A DNA stretch of 64,000 bases from an uncultured Pelagibacteraceae bacterium (GTDB lineage Bacteria > Pseudomonadota > Alphaproteobacteria > Pelagibacterales > Pelagibacteraceae): positions 25,567 through 89,566 of the forward strand of contig CABZXO010000005.1 of NCBI GenBank assembly GCA_902529645.1, written 5' to 3'. Position numbers and translations under genes: made by a program. Under the pieces are notes generated by a model that was given only the letters and a program-made list of their open reading frames with translations, searched no databases and was not told where the DNA came from. Positions within the stretch are counted from its first letter, which is position 1; each line of letters opens with the position of its first letter. Below are positions 9,378 to 18,071 of the stretch, piece after piece.

Positions 9378-10459
9378 TATTTTATAAACTCACTGTTTAA
9401 AGATTTGTCTGTTTGACCGTCAAAAATAATAATATTATTATTTAAAGGTTTAACCTGTACATTTTCATTCAATTTAACGCTAATAGAAATATCTGTTTTG
9501 ACTTTAATTTCGCCTAAACTTGTTTTAACTGTAATGATTTTTCTTGATCCTAAATACTCTACTCCAAAAACTGAACCCTTTAGACCCTCATTATTATTTA
9601 TAGTTAAATTTTCTGGACGTATACCAAAGAAATTTTTACTTCCTTTTGACTCCTCAAGTTGTTTGGGAATATCAAATTTAGCTCCTTCGATATTTACAAA
9701 TGATTGGTCTTTAGAAATTCCCTCATTAACTTCAAAAAAATTCATGCCTGGAGATCCTATAAATGAGGCCACAAATTTAGTTTTAGGTTTATTGTAAATA
9801 ATATAAGGCTCATCAGCTTGTAATATTTTACCACCATCCATAACTGCAATTCGGTCAGCTAAAGACATTGCTTCTAATTGATCATGAGTTACATAAACTG
9901 TAGTTGCTCCAATATCTAAATGTAGTTTTTTTAATTCTAGACACATTAATTCTCTAAATTCAGCATCCAAAGTCCCCAATGGCTCGTCCATTAAAAATGC
10001 TTTTGGTCTTCTAACTAGTGCTCTACCTAAAGCTACCCGTTGCCTGTCTCCACCCGAAAGAGAGGAAATATTAGAATTTAAAATGTGATCAATTCTTAAA
10101 AGTTTTGCTGCTTCTTCAACTCGATTTTTGATATCACTTTTTTTATAACCCTGCATTTTGAGAGGAAATGATAAATTGTTTCTAACATTCATGTGTGGGT
10201 AGAGGGCAAACAATTGAAAAACAAAAGCAATATCTCTCTCTGATGCTCTCAACATTCCAACTTCTTCATCTCCAAGATATATCTCACCAGAGGTAGGTAA
10301 TTCTAATCCTGCAATCATTCGAAGTGTTGTAGTCTTTCCACAACCAGATGGTCCAAGTAAAACAAAGAACTCTTTATCATTAATCGTTAAATTAGAATTT
10401 TCTACTGCAGTAAAATCTCCAAATGATTTTTGTAAATTTACTATTTTAATTTGAGACAT
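9377..10459 (-). CDS. ABC transporter ATP-binding protein (first of a pair, UgpC/MalK family)
   Basis: A 360-aa ATPase with Walker A GPSGCGKTT, signature LSGGDRQRVALGRAL, Walker B FLMDEPLGTLDAEFR and THDQLEA, followed by a C-terminal TOBE-like domain (FFGIRPENLT). Its stop codon shares one base with the start of the second ATPase gene, and it begins 1 nt after the small membrane-protein gene ends. With its neighbour it should energise the permeases encoded at 10652-12495. Confidence 0.92.
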   Translation of the reverse strand: MSQIKIVNLQKSFGDFTAVENSNLTINDKEFFVLLGPSGCGKTTTLRMIAGLELPTSGEIYLGDEEVGMLRASERDIAFVFQLFALYPHMNVRNNLSFPLKMQGYKKSDIKNRVEEAAKLLRIDHILNSNISSLSGGDRQRVALGRALVRRPKAFLMDEPLGTLDAEFRELMCLELKKLHLDIGATTVYVTHDQLEAMSLADRIAVMDGGKILQADEPYIIYNKPKTKFVASFIGSPGMNFFEVNEGISKDQSFVNIEGAKFDIPKQLEESKGSKNFFGIRPENLTINNNEGLKGSVFGVEYLGSRKIITVKTSLGEIKVKTDISISVKLNENVQVKPLNNNIIIFDGQTDKSLNSEFIK

Positions 10460-10460
10460 A

Positions 10461-10652
10461 TTAATCCGGAAAGTGGCTTGTGATTATGAAACCTATAGTT
10501 CCTACTAAAATTACAATAAAAGAATAAGTAAACATCCACATTGCAAATGGTTGTAACAACATGAAAACTCCAATTAAAATTAGTATCGTCGATAAGTTTT
10601 CCCAGTAAACTCTTCTAAATATTTTTCGCATTAATGACTTTTCTTCTTGCAT
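10461..10652 (-). CDS. Small membrane protein in ABC transporter operon
   Basis: A 63-aa protein starting MQEEKSLMRKIFRR with two predicted membrane helices (about residues 18-36 and 39-57) and ending SHFPD. The start at 10652 overlaps the permease stop codon by one base (TAATG), as for other genes in this operon, so the longer upstream reading frame is rejected. No catalytic motif. Its position between permease and ATPase genes suggests an accessory subunit of the transporter. It does not look like DUF2160, the small protein of the glycerol glp operon. Confidence 0.7.
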   Translation of the reverse strand: MQEEKSLMRKIFRRVYWENLSTILILIGVFMLLQPFAMWMFTYSFIVILVGTIGFIITSHFPD

Positions 10653-11596
10653 TATTTTCTTACTGCTCCAAAGGTGATACCTCTTAAAAGATGTTTTCTT
10701 AAAATTATTGTAAAAATCATAACAGGTAATAGAAATAAGGTTGTTCCTGCTCCAATTGCAGGCCAATCCAGACCACCTTCACCAATGATTGTAGGAATAA
10801 ATGGTGGGGCTGTTTGTGCATTAAATTGAGTTAGCAAAACAGCAAAAGCGTATTCATTCCATGAAAAAATCATACAAAAAATTGCAGTTGCCGCTATACC
10901 AGTCATTGCTTGTGGAAGAACAACTTTAAAGAAAGCTTGTAGTCTAGAATATCCATCGATCATAGCTGCTTCTTCATATTCTTTAGGAATTTCATCCATA
11001 AATCCTTTTAATAACCATACTGCTAAACTTAAGTTTACAACGGTATACAATATGATCATTCCAAGGTGAGTATCCCCAAGACCTAATTTTCTGTACATAA
11101 TAAATATAGGAACAGCCACTGCTATTGGGGGAAACATCCTGGTCGAAAGAATAAAAAATAATAAATCATCTTTTAAAGGAACCCTAAACCTTGAAAACGC
11201 ATATGCAGCCAATGCTCCTAAAAATACAGATGCAAAAGTTGAACCAAATCCAATTATCATTGAATTTGAGTATCTACCTAAAAATTTAGATGGTCCTGTT
11301 ATAACCATCTCTCTACTTCTAACTAGTTCTTCATACCAATTTTCTGGGGGAGGTAATGAATCAAGATATTCTTGTGATTGTCTTGACCTATTAGTAAATA
11401 AGTTAACATATCCCTCTAGTGATGGTTCAAACAAAACTTCGGGTGGATACGAAATAGCACTATCAACATTTTTAAAACTTGTCATTACCATCCATGATAT
11501 TGGTATCAAAGTAATTACAGCGTAAACTATGATAATAGCAGCAGCCATTTTTTTTGAAAAAGACGAAGGTTCCAAATATGATCTAGAAGTATCCAT
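10652..11596 (-). CDS. Sugar/polyol ABC transporter permease, MalG/UgpE type
   Basis: A 314-aa inner-membrane permease. The start at 11596 overlaps the preceding permease stop by one base (TGATG), so the longer reading frame is rejected. The first membrane helix follows SSFSKKMAAAIIIVYAVITLIPISW. The ATPase-docking EAA loop is EYEEAAMIDGYSRLQAFFKVVLPQA, near the C-terminal third. A long periplasmic segment after helix 1 (about residues 45-100) is typical of MalG-like subunits. Partner of the permease encoded at 11596-12495. Confidence 0.9.
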   Translation of the reverse strand: MDTSRSYLEPSSFSKKMAAAIIIVYAVITLIPISWMVMTSFKNVDSAISYPPEVLFEPSLEGYVNLFTNRSRQSQEYLDSLPPPENWYEELVRSREMVITGPSKFLGRYSNSMIIGFGSTFASVFLGALAAYAFSRFRVPLKDDLLFFILSTRMFPPIAVAVPIFIMYRKLGLGDTHLGMIILYTVVNLSLAVWLLKGFMDEIPKEYEEAAMIDGYSRLQAFFKVVLPQAMTGIAATAIFCMIFSWNEYAFAVLLTQFNAQTAPPFIPTIIGEGGLDWPAIGAGTTLFLLPVMIFTIILRKHLLRGITFGAVRK

Positions 11597-12495
11597 CAGC
11601 GTTCCTTTATTTTGTTCATTACTTTTACGTAGACATTTCCGAAACCAAATATGGTAACAAAAAGAATAACAGCAAATGCGGAGCTGTATCCTGTTTTCCA
11701 TTTTTCAAACGCTTCTCTTTTTAAGTTAATAGAGGCAAGCTCTGTAGCAGAGCCGGGACCACCGGAGGTAAGCTCTACAACCATGTCAAACATTTTGAAA
11801 TTTTCAATCCCTCTAAAAAGCAGAGCTAGTAATAAAAATGGTAGAACGGAAGGCAAAGTTATATATATGAATTGCTGCCATTTACTGGCTCTATCAACTT
11901 CTGCAGCTTCATATAAATAATTTGGAACAGATCTTAGACCTGCCAAGCAAATTAACATTGTAAAAGGTGTCCACATCCATGTATCAACAATAACAATGGC
12001 CCAAGGAGCAAGCGTACTTGAACCAATCATGTCAAAGCTTCCTAAATCATAGAAAAAATTTACTACGTAATTAAATAAACCTACTTGAGGATTATAAAGA
12101 TAAGTCCAAAATACTCCTACTACTGCAGGTGATAACATCATGGGTAAAACAATTAATGTGGTTAGTAGTTCATTACCCTTAAATTTTCTGTTTAGAAGTA
12201 AAGCTAAACCCAAACCTATAATTGCTTGTAGTAACAAAGTCCAAAACATAAAGCTTGCTGTAACTTGCATTTTTTCCCATATGGCTTCTTTATTAAGAAC
12301 TTTAATATAATTTTTTAAACCAACAAATTGAGGTTCTCTTCCAATTTTATTTGCGTAAAAATTTGTAAAAGACATTTTAATTGCATAGACTAATGGATAA
12401 ATATTAATAGCCAGTAGTAGAAGTACAGTTGGTCCAATAAAAAGCCAACTTACAGCTTTATCAGAAAGTCCTTTGAATTTTTTTTTAACGCTCAT
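11596..12495 (-). CDS. Sugar/polyol ABC transporter permease, MalF/UgpA type
   Basis: A 299-aa inner-membrane permease with about six helices. It shows the family FVGLKNY segment near residue 58, SPAVVGVFWTYLYNPQVGLFNY, and the EAA loop YEAAEVDRASKWQQFIYITLPSV. First transporter gene after the intrinsic terminator that separates it from the binding-protein gene. Substrate is unknown, but the linked DhaK/DhaL genes point to a compound metabolised through a small ketose. Confidence 0.9.
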   Translation of the reverse strand: MSVKKKFKGLSDKAVSWLFIGPTVLLLLAINIYPLVYAIKMSFTNFYANKIGREPQFVGLKNYIKVLNKEAIWEKMQVTASFMFWTLLLQAIIGLGLALLLNRKFKGNELLTTLIVLPMMLSPAVVGVFWTYLYNPQVGLFNYVVNFFYDLGSFDMIGSSTLAPWAIVIVDTWMWTPFTMLICLAGLRSVPNYLYEAAEVDRASKWQQFIYITLPSVLPFLLLALLFRGIENFKMFDMVVELTSGGPGSATELASINLKREAFEKWKTGYSSAFAVILFVTIFGFGNVYVKVMNKIKER

Positions 12496-12507
12496 ATGAA
12501 TTTTTTA

Positions 12508-12535
12508 TAAAAAAAGGGGAGGTTTAACCCCCCCT
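12508..12535 (-). terminator. Intrinsic terminator/attenuator between binding-protein and permease genes
   Basis: On the minus strand the stem AGGGGGGG (12535-12528) pairs with CCTCCCCT (12522-12515) with one mismatch and a 5-nt loop, and is followed directly by a run of seven T. It should stop most transcripts after the binding-protein gene, so that the permeases and ATPases are made at a lower level. Confidence 0.7.
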
Positions 12536-12561
12536 AATTTTTAATTTCTTAACTATTAATG

Positions 12562-13866
12562 TTAAAGTTTTCCGTCTGCTTCGAATACTTCAACCCACTC
12601 TTCGATAATTTTATCTAGAGCTTCTTTAGCAGTTCCTTTTCCATTAACAACATAGTCATGAATTGCTTCTTGCATAGGAAGCATTAACTCAACAAATGTT
12701 GGTTCTTGCCAAAAATCTTTGACAATTCCCATTGAGTCTAAGAATCCTTGTGCGTAAACAGTTGATGTTGGAAATGATGGTGAATTTAAAACATCATTAT
12801 GACATGAGTATCCACCTAGATCCCACCACTTTTGTTGCACATCTGGTCTTGCAAACCATTTAATATATTCCAGAGCAAGATCTTGTTTATCTGAGTATTT
12901 AACAACAGATATACCCTGTCCACCTAATGTTGCAGCTGCAACATTTTGTTTAGGATTTGCAAAGAAGCCACTTACTCTTCCATCACTGTCTTCTTTAGAA
13001 ACACCAGGCCAAAAAGCATACCAGTTCATTTGGAATGCAACTTGTCCAGATTTGTAAGCATCTAAATTTGCAACCATGTAAGCATCAGAGTGTCCTGGAG
13101 GTGCGCAGTCTTCATATAACTTTCTATAAAACTCAACTGCTTCTACAGCTTGTGGTGAATTGAAATATCCTTCCATATCGTATGGTTTGTTAGGATTTTC
13201 ATATTCCATACCCCATGCATACATAGCAGCTGTAACACCCATTGTTATACCTTCTGATCCACGTTCTGTGTTAATTGCAGCCCCATATCTTTTTTGACCG
13301 TCAATTTCTCTTCCTTGGAAGAAAGTACACATATCATATAGTTGATTCCAGTTAGCAGGAACTCCTAGATCATATCCGTGTTTCTTTTTGAACTCTGATT
13401 TAAGTTCTGGTCTATCAAACCAGTCTTTTCTATAAGCCCAAGCTAATGCATCTCCCATAGCTGGTAATGCGTAGTAATTTTCACTACCCTTTGGCCATGT
13501 CGAATATGCATAAACTGTAGCTGGTGAGAAATCACTCATCGAAATTCCCTCTTTATCAAAGAAGTCATTCAACTTCACGTAATGCCCATAAACAGCTCCA
13601 GCACCGATCCATTGTGAGTCACCAATTAATAAGTCAAATGTTTTACCTTTGTTGTTAAGTTCATTTAACATACGGTCAGCAAAATTTGGCCACGGTACAA
13701 ACTCAAAGTTAACTTCTATTCCAGTTTCAGCAGTAAATTCTTTAGTTAACTCTTGCAAAGCATTCGCTGGGTCCCAAGCGGCCCATCCTAATGTTATAGA
13801 TTTTGCATTTGAATTTACAGAGAACGAAAATAGAGAAACAAATAATAAAATCATTATTTTTTTCAT
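12562..13866 (-). CDS. Sugar/polyol ABC transporter substrate-binding protein
   Basis: A 434-aa periplasmic binding protein of the COG1653 group. The signal peptide is residues 1-21 (ends NSNAKS). The mature protein starts ITLGWAAWDPANALQELTKEF and has ALPAMGDALAWAYRKDWFDRP, QVAFQMNWYAFWPGV, GGQGISVVKYSDKQDLALEYIKWF and DVQQKWWDLGGYSC, typical of alphaproteobacterial sugar/polyol binding proteins. AGGAG precedes the ATG. First gene of the long minus-strand operon. Aromatic residues (several Trp and Tyr) in the predicted cleft fit a carbohydrate ligand. Confidence 0.9.
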   Translation of the reverse strand: MKKIMILLFVSLFSFSVNSNAKSITLGWAAWDPANALQELTKEFTAETGIEVNFEFVPWPNFADRMLNELNNKGKTFDLLIGDSQWIGAGAVYGHYVKLNDFFDKEGISMSDFSPATVYAYSTWPKGSENYYALPAMGDALAWAYRKDWFDRPELKSEFKKKHGYDLGVPANWNQLYDMCTFFQGREIDGQKRYGAAINTERGSEGITMGVTAAMYAWGMEYENPNKPYDMEGYFNSPQAVEAVEFYRKLYEDCAPPGHSDAYMVANLDAYKSGQVAFQMNWYAFWPGVSKEDSDGRVSGFFANPKQNVAAATLGGQGISVVKYSDKQDLALEYIKWFARPDVQQKWWDLGGYSCHNDVLNSPSFPTSTVYAQGFLDSMGIVKDFWQEPTFVELMLPMQEAIHDYVVNGKGTAKEALDKIIEEWVEVFEADGKL

Positions 13867-13980
13867 TTTATCTCCTCTTAGTTTATTTTTCTTAAGAATA
13901 GTCTATCCAAGATGAGTTGTGCCTGCTAGTATTTTTTTATAAAAAAAAATTGTTGATAAATTCAAAGAGAGGGGGAGATT

Positions 13981-15036
13981 ATGAACAATATAAAAGGTCC
14001 TGCAATTTTCCTAGCACAATTTGTAGGCGAAGATGCACCATTTAATTCTTTAGATAATATTTGTAAGTGGGTATCTTCATTAGGTTATAAAGGTGTTCAA
14101 ATTCCGAGTTGGGATGCTAGATTAATTGATCTAAAGAAAGCATCTGAAAGCAAAGATTATTGTGATGAAATCAAAGGGGTAACAAAAAAATATAATCTCG
14201 AAATCACAGAACTATCAACACATCTTCAAGGACAGTTGGTTGCAGTACACCCAGCATATGATACAGCATTTGATGGATTTGCAGCACCTGAGGTTAGAGG
14301 CAATCCAAAAGCAAGACAAGAGTGGGCAGTAAATCAATTAATGATGGCAGCTAAGGCCTCAAAAAATCTTGGGCTAGATAGACATGTTACTTTTTCAGGA
14401 GCACTTGCTTGGCCTTATGTTTATCCTTGGCCACAAAGACCTGAAGGATTAATTGAAAATGCATTTAATGAGCTTTCAAATCGATGGAAACCAATTCTCG
14501 ATCAATTTGATCAAAATGGAGTCGATCTCTGTTACGAGATACATCCAGGTGAAGATCTTCACGATGGTATTACATTTGAAATGTTTTTAGAAAAAGTTGG
14601 TAATCATAAAAGATGCAATATGCTTTATGATCCTAGTCATTATGTTTTACAGAATTTAGATTACTTGGCTCATATAGATATTTATCATGAAAAAATAAAA
14701 ATGTTTCATGTTAAAGATGCAGAGTTAAATCCCTCTGGAAAACAAGGAGTGTATGGTGGTTTTCAATCTTGGGTTAACAGAGCAGGTAGATTTAGATCCC
14801 TTGGTGATGGACAGGTAGATTTTAAATCAATTTTTTCAAAATTTACTTCATATGGTTATGATGGTTGGGCAGTTCTTGAATGGGAGTGCTGTTTAAAACA
14901 TCCAGAAGATGGAGCAAAAGAAGGAGCTGAATTTATTAAAAATCATATTATCAACACTACAGAAAAAGCATTTGATGATTTTGCAGGAAGTGGCGCTGAT
15001 ATTGAAGCTAATAAAAAAATGCTAGGTATAAATTAG
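13981..15036 (+). CDS. Sugar phosphate isomerase/epimerase family protein (xylose isomerase-like TIM barrel)
   Basis: A 351-aa AP endonuclease 2/xylose isomerase-like barrel protein. Putative metal ligands are Glu in LCYEIHPGEDL, Asp/His in MLYDPSHYVLQN, His in MFHVKDAEL and Glu in WAVLEWECC. GGGGGAG lies about 7 nt before the ATG. Its stop codon overlaps the GTG start of the next gene by one base. Pairs of this enzyme with a Gfo/Idh dehydrogenase are common beside sugar ABC transporters; here the pair is divergent from the binding-protein operon. Probable keto-sugar isomerase or epimerase; reaction unknown. Confidence 0.85.
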   Translation: MNNIKGPAIFLAQFVGEDAPFNSLDNICKWVSSLGYKGVQIPSWDARLIDLKKASESKDYCDEIKGVTKKYNLEITELSTHLQGQLVAVHPAYDTAFDGFAAPEVRGNPKARQEWAVNQLMMAAKASKNLGLDRHVTFSGALAWPYVYPWPQRPEGLIENAFNELSNRWKPILDQFDQNGVDLCYEIHPGEDLHDGITFEMFLEKVGNHKRCNMLYDPSHYVLQNLDYLAHIDIYHEKIKMFHVKDAELNPSGKQGVYGGFQSWVNRAGRFRSLGDGQVDFKSIFSKFTSYGYDGWAVLEWECCLKHPEDGAKEGAEFIKNHIINTTEKAFDDFAGSGADIEANKKMLGIN

Positions 15037-16187
15037 TGCAAAGAAAAATTCGTATTGGAATGGTCGGTGGAGGAGAAGGCGCTTTTATTGGAGGTGTTCA
15101 CAGAATAGCGTTAAGAATTGATGGTTATTACGAATTAGTAGCAGGATGTTTTTCATCTGATTTTGATAACTCAAAAGAAACTGGAAGAAAACTTGGATTG
15201 TCAAAAGAACGTATCTATAAAACTTATCAGGAAATGGCAGAAAAGGAGTCTGTTCGTTCAGATGGAATAGATGTTGTTTCTATTGTAACTCCTAATCATC
15301 TTCATGTGCCAGTATCAAAAATTTTTGCACAAAAGGGTATTCACATTATTTGTGATAAGCCTCTTGCCTTATCAAGTGAAGAAGCAAATTCCCTTAAAGA
15401 TATCATAGAAAACAAAAAGATAGTTTTTGCTTTAACACATAATTATACTGGATATCCAATGGTAAGACATGCAAAATCTCTTATAAAAAAAGGTGATCTT
15501 GGAAAAATAAGAGTTATACAAGCAGAGTACCCTCAAGATTGGTTAACCACAAAAGCTGAAGATACTGGTTTAAAACAAGCTGAGTGGAGAACTGATCCTA
15601 AAAGAGCAGGAGGAGGAGGTTGTATAGGAGATATTGGAACTCATGCATTTAATCTTATTAGGTTTATTACTGAATTAGAATTAGATGAGTTATCAGCTGA
15701 CATTCACACTTTTGTAAAAGATAGAAAACTAGATGATAATGCACAAATCATGCTTAGATTTAAAGGCGGTGCAAAAGGCGCAATATGGTCTAGTCAAGTT
15801 GCAGTTGGCAATGAAAATAATCTTAAAATAAGAGTCTATGGTGAAACAGGTGGGTTAGAGTGGAAACAAGAAGATCCTAATTATTTGTATTTTACAAAGT
15901 TTGGAAAACCTTCTGAAAAAATAACAAGAGGAAGTAGCAGTGCTAGCAAAGAAGCTAACGATGTAACAAGAATTCCACCAGGTCATCCAGAGGGATATTT
16001 GGAAGGTTTTGCAAATATTTATACTGACGTTTCTAAAAAATTAAATGCTCAAATAAATAATGAAAAATATGACGAGTTAGATGACTGTTACCCGACTATT
16101 TATGATGGAGTCGAAGGGATTAAGTTTATAGAGACTGTTTTAGACTCAAGCAAAAACAACAGTAAATGGGTACAGTTTAATAAATAA
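15036..16187 (+). CDS. Gfo/Idh/MocA family oxidoreductase
   Basis: A 383-aa NAD(P)-dependent dehydrogenase starting at GTG (TAGTG overlap with the previous stop). Motifs are Rossmann GMVGGGEGAFIGG, catalytic Lys in CDKPLALSSEEA, and GGGGCIGDIGTHAFNLIRF with the active-site Asp/His. Coupled translation with the isomerase-fold protein suggests consecutive reactions: oxidation of a sugar carbon followed by isomerisation or epimerisation. It converges on the PhyH gene with only 2 nt between stops. Confidence 0.88.
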   Translation: MQRKIRIGMVGGGEGAFIGGVHRIALRIDGYYELVAGCFSSDFDNSKETGRKLGLSKERIYKTYQEMAEKESVRSDGIDVVSIVTPNHLHVPVSKIFAQKGIHIICDKPLALSSEEANSLKDIIENKKIVFALTHNYTGYPMVRHAKSLIKKGDLGKIRVIQAEYPQDWLTTKAEDTGLKQAEWRTDPKRAGGGGCIGDIGTHAFNLIRFITELELDELSADIHTFVKDRKLDDNAQIMLRFKGGAKGAIWSSQVAVGNENNLKIRVYGETGGLEWKQEDPNYLYFTKFGKPSEKITRGSSSASKEANDVTRIPPGHPEGYLEGFANIYTDVSKKLNAQINNEKYDELDDCYPTIYDGVEGIKFIETVLDSSKNNSKWVQFNK

Positions 16188-16189
16188 AA

Positions 16190-17173
16190 TCAAATTAATT
16201 TTGATAAGTCTCTTTTATTTGTTTTATAAGTTGGAAGTGGATATTTAAAAGCATATTTCCCAACACGACTTTCTTTGGCTTTTTCCCAAAGAGCTAACCA
16301 CTGTTTGAAATTTTTTATTTGAATATTTTTTTTATTTTTACTTCTCACATAGAAATTTGGAAGAGGTTCTCTGCCAGAAGGTTGTCCAGCTATATTATAT
16401 CTGAGGTCAGCACTTATTCTAAAGTCATCAGATCTATTTGGTAAAGAACAATGTATAGAGTGTTTGTGCAATAATATTACATCACCAATATTTGCTTCCA
16501 GATAAACATGCTCCATATTATCAAGTAATTCACTATTTTTTAATTTAACTTGTCCCCTGTATCCAGATATATGATTTAACAATCCCATTTTATTAATTTT
16601 TTTTACTGTGATCATGCATCCATTTTTCTTAGTTGTTTTTGTAAAAGGTATCCAAACAGTGACCATATCTGTTAATTTTTGTCCCCTAGAATTTAAAACA
16701 GCCGCATCTTGATGCCAAGGTGTTCTACCACTTAAACCATCATGAATTGATCCTTTTGGTAATTTTTTCTCTGGTTGTTTAATTCTAGTATTTTGAACCG
16801 GGTTTGACATTATCTCTTTCCCCAAAATTTTTTCTACAACATCTAAAATTTTTTTATTAGTAATTAAATTCCATAATGATTGAGTAGCAAAATAATCACT
16901 ATCTTTTTTTACGTGATCTCTTGGTAATCTTGTATTAAAATATTGATCTAAATCATAGATATTAAGTTTTGAAATAAAAGAATATTTTTTTCTAAAATCT
17001 AAGTTAAGAACTTTTTTGACTTCTTTTCCTTTAGCATATTTTTGTATGAGGCAATCCATTACAAATTCCATATCTTTAAGAACTGGTTTTAAGTCTCTAT
17101 CAAAGTTAAGTACATTTTTAATAATTAAATAACCATTCTCGTACAATTTTTTTTGAAAATTATTTATCATCAT
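16190..17173 (-). CDS. Phytanoyl-CoA dioxygenase (PhyH) family 2-oxoglutarate/Fe(II) oxygenase
   Basis: A 327-aa protein with the facial triad visible: H154 and D156 in TPWHQDAAVL, distal His about residue 241 in HKHSIHCSLPN, followed by Arg in FRISADLRYN that would bind 2-oxoglutarate. VTVWIPFTKTTKKNGCM is the usual core strand. Third gene of a minus-strand set with a second 2OG oxygenase and a PanE-like reductase. PhyH enzymes hydroxylate small molecules in the cytoplasm; the substrate cannot be read from sequence. Either of two adjacent ATGs could start it. Confidence 0.85.
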   Translation of the reverse strand: MMINNFQKKLYENGYLIIKNVLNFDRDLKPVLKDMEFVMDCLIQKYAKGKEVKKVLNLDFRKKYSFISKLNIYDLDQYFNTRLPRDHVKKDSDYFATQSLWNLITNKKILDVVEKILGKEIMSNPVQNTRIKQPEKKLPKGSIHDGLSGRTPWHQDAAVLNSRGQKLTDMVTVWIPFTKTTKKNGCMITVKKINKMGLLNHISGYRGQVKLKNSELLDNMEHVYLEANIGDVILLHKHSIHCSLPNRSDDFRISADLRYNIAGQPSGREPLPNFYVRSKNKKNIQIKNFKQWLALWEKAKESRVGKYAFKYPLPTYKTNKRDLSKLI

Positions 17174-17201
17174 TTAAATTTATTTTATCATAAAGATAAT
17201 T

Positions 17202-18071
17202 TCAATGGTTTGGTGGTGTGGTTAAATAGTTTGCGTCATGAAAAGAAGTAAGCATTTTTTTTTTGCTGCTGACTATATGAGGATAATATGAGACCCCTTT
17301 GTAATTCCATATTACTGGTTTATTTAAAGCATAACTTCCATAAATAAAAAAACGTTTTGGACAATTTCTCTCTATAAACCTCTTTACTCCATGATAAGAA
17401 TTTGGAGTAGATTGAAAAAAAACGACAGTTCCTTTTTTAGGCGTAAAAGACTTAACTATCTCAAGTCCAGTTATTTTTGGAAATCTTCTAAAACTCTTTC
17501 TTAAATTTTTTTTTGCTTTTTTTCTATAGATAGTAAGAGAGCCACCATTTTTTTTTGGTATGTCATTTAAATAAATTAAGAAATTATATAATCTAGTTAT
17601 ATCATCTCTGTGAGGTCGTAATCTATAGCCTCCTTTTGATACTGAAAAGTCTATATCTAAATTTACTTTAGGATTAGTGTAATTATTACCTAACATTTTT
17701 TTTAATTCATTTGAATTTAATTTTTTTTTAACAGTAAACTTATTGGGACTAAATGATTGTGGTTTATATAAATTGACCCACGATCCATCCTTAAAATTTT
17801 TTATAAAAAGATTTTCAATTTTTTTATAAAAAGATTTACTATTAAAAAGTTTAAAAAGTTTTGCGGAGTTAACTGAATTTTTGATATATAAATTAAAATT
17901 TTTTGAACCTTTGTTAATTCTGCTTCTACCCCCCATAATCATATCATCAAATGATTTTGAGTTAATGATTTCTTTTATTAATAAATTACAGATATTTTTT
18001 GAAACAACGTTGTTTCCAACTAAAACAGGAAAGTTACTTTTGATTTTTTTTAATTTATTTGTACTTAGCAT
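17202..18071 (-). CDS. 2-oxoglutarate/Fe(II)-dependent oxygenase superfamily protein
   Basis: A 289-aa, Lys/Asn-rich protein. H154 and D156 lie in RLRPHRDDITRLYNFLIYLND, followed by KKNGGSLTIYR, and the distal metal His is H227 in NSYHGVKRF with Arg close behind. This is the double-stranded beta-helix pattern of 2OG-Fe(II) oxygenases. The family could include prolyl-hydroxylase-like or sugar-modifying enzymes. It overlaps the PanE-like gene junction (adjacent, 0 nt) and precedes the PhyH gene by 28 nt. Substrate unknown. Confidence 0.7.
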   Translation of the reverse strand: MLSTNKLKKIKSNFPVLVGNNVVSKNICNLLIKEIINSKSFDDMIMGGRSRINKGSKNFNLYIKNSVNSAKLFKLFNSKSFYKKIENLFIKNFKDGSWVNLYKPQSFSPNKFTVKKKLNSNELKKMLGNNYTNPKVNLDIDFSVSKGGYRLRPHRDDITRLYNFLIYLNDIPKKNGGSLTIYRKKAKKNLRKSFRRFPKITGLEIVKSFTPKKGTVVFFQSTPNSYHGVKRFIERNCPKRFFIYGSYALNKPVIWNYKGVSYYPHIVSSKKKMLTSFHDANYLTTPPNH

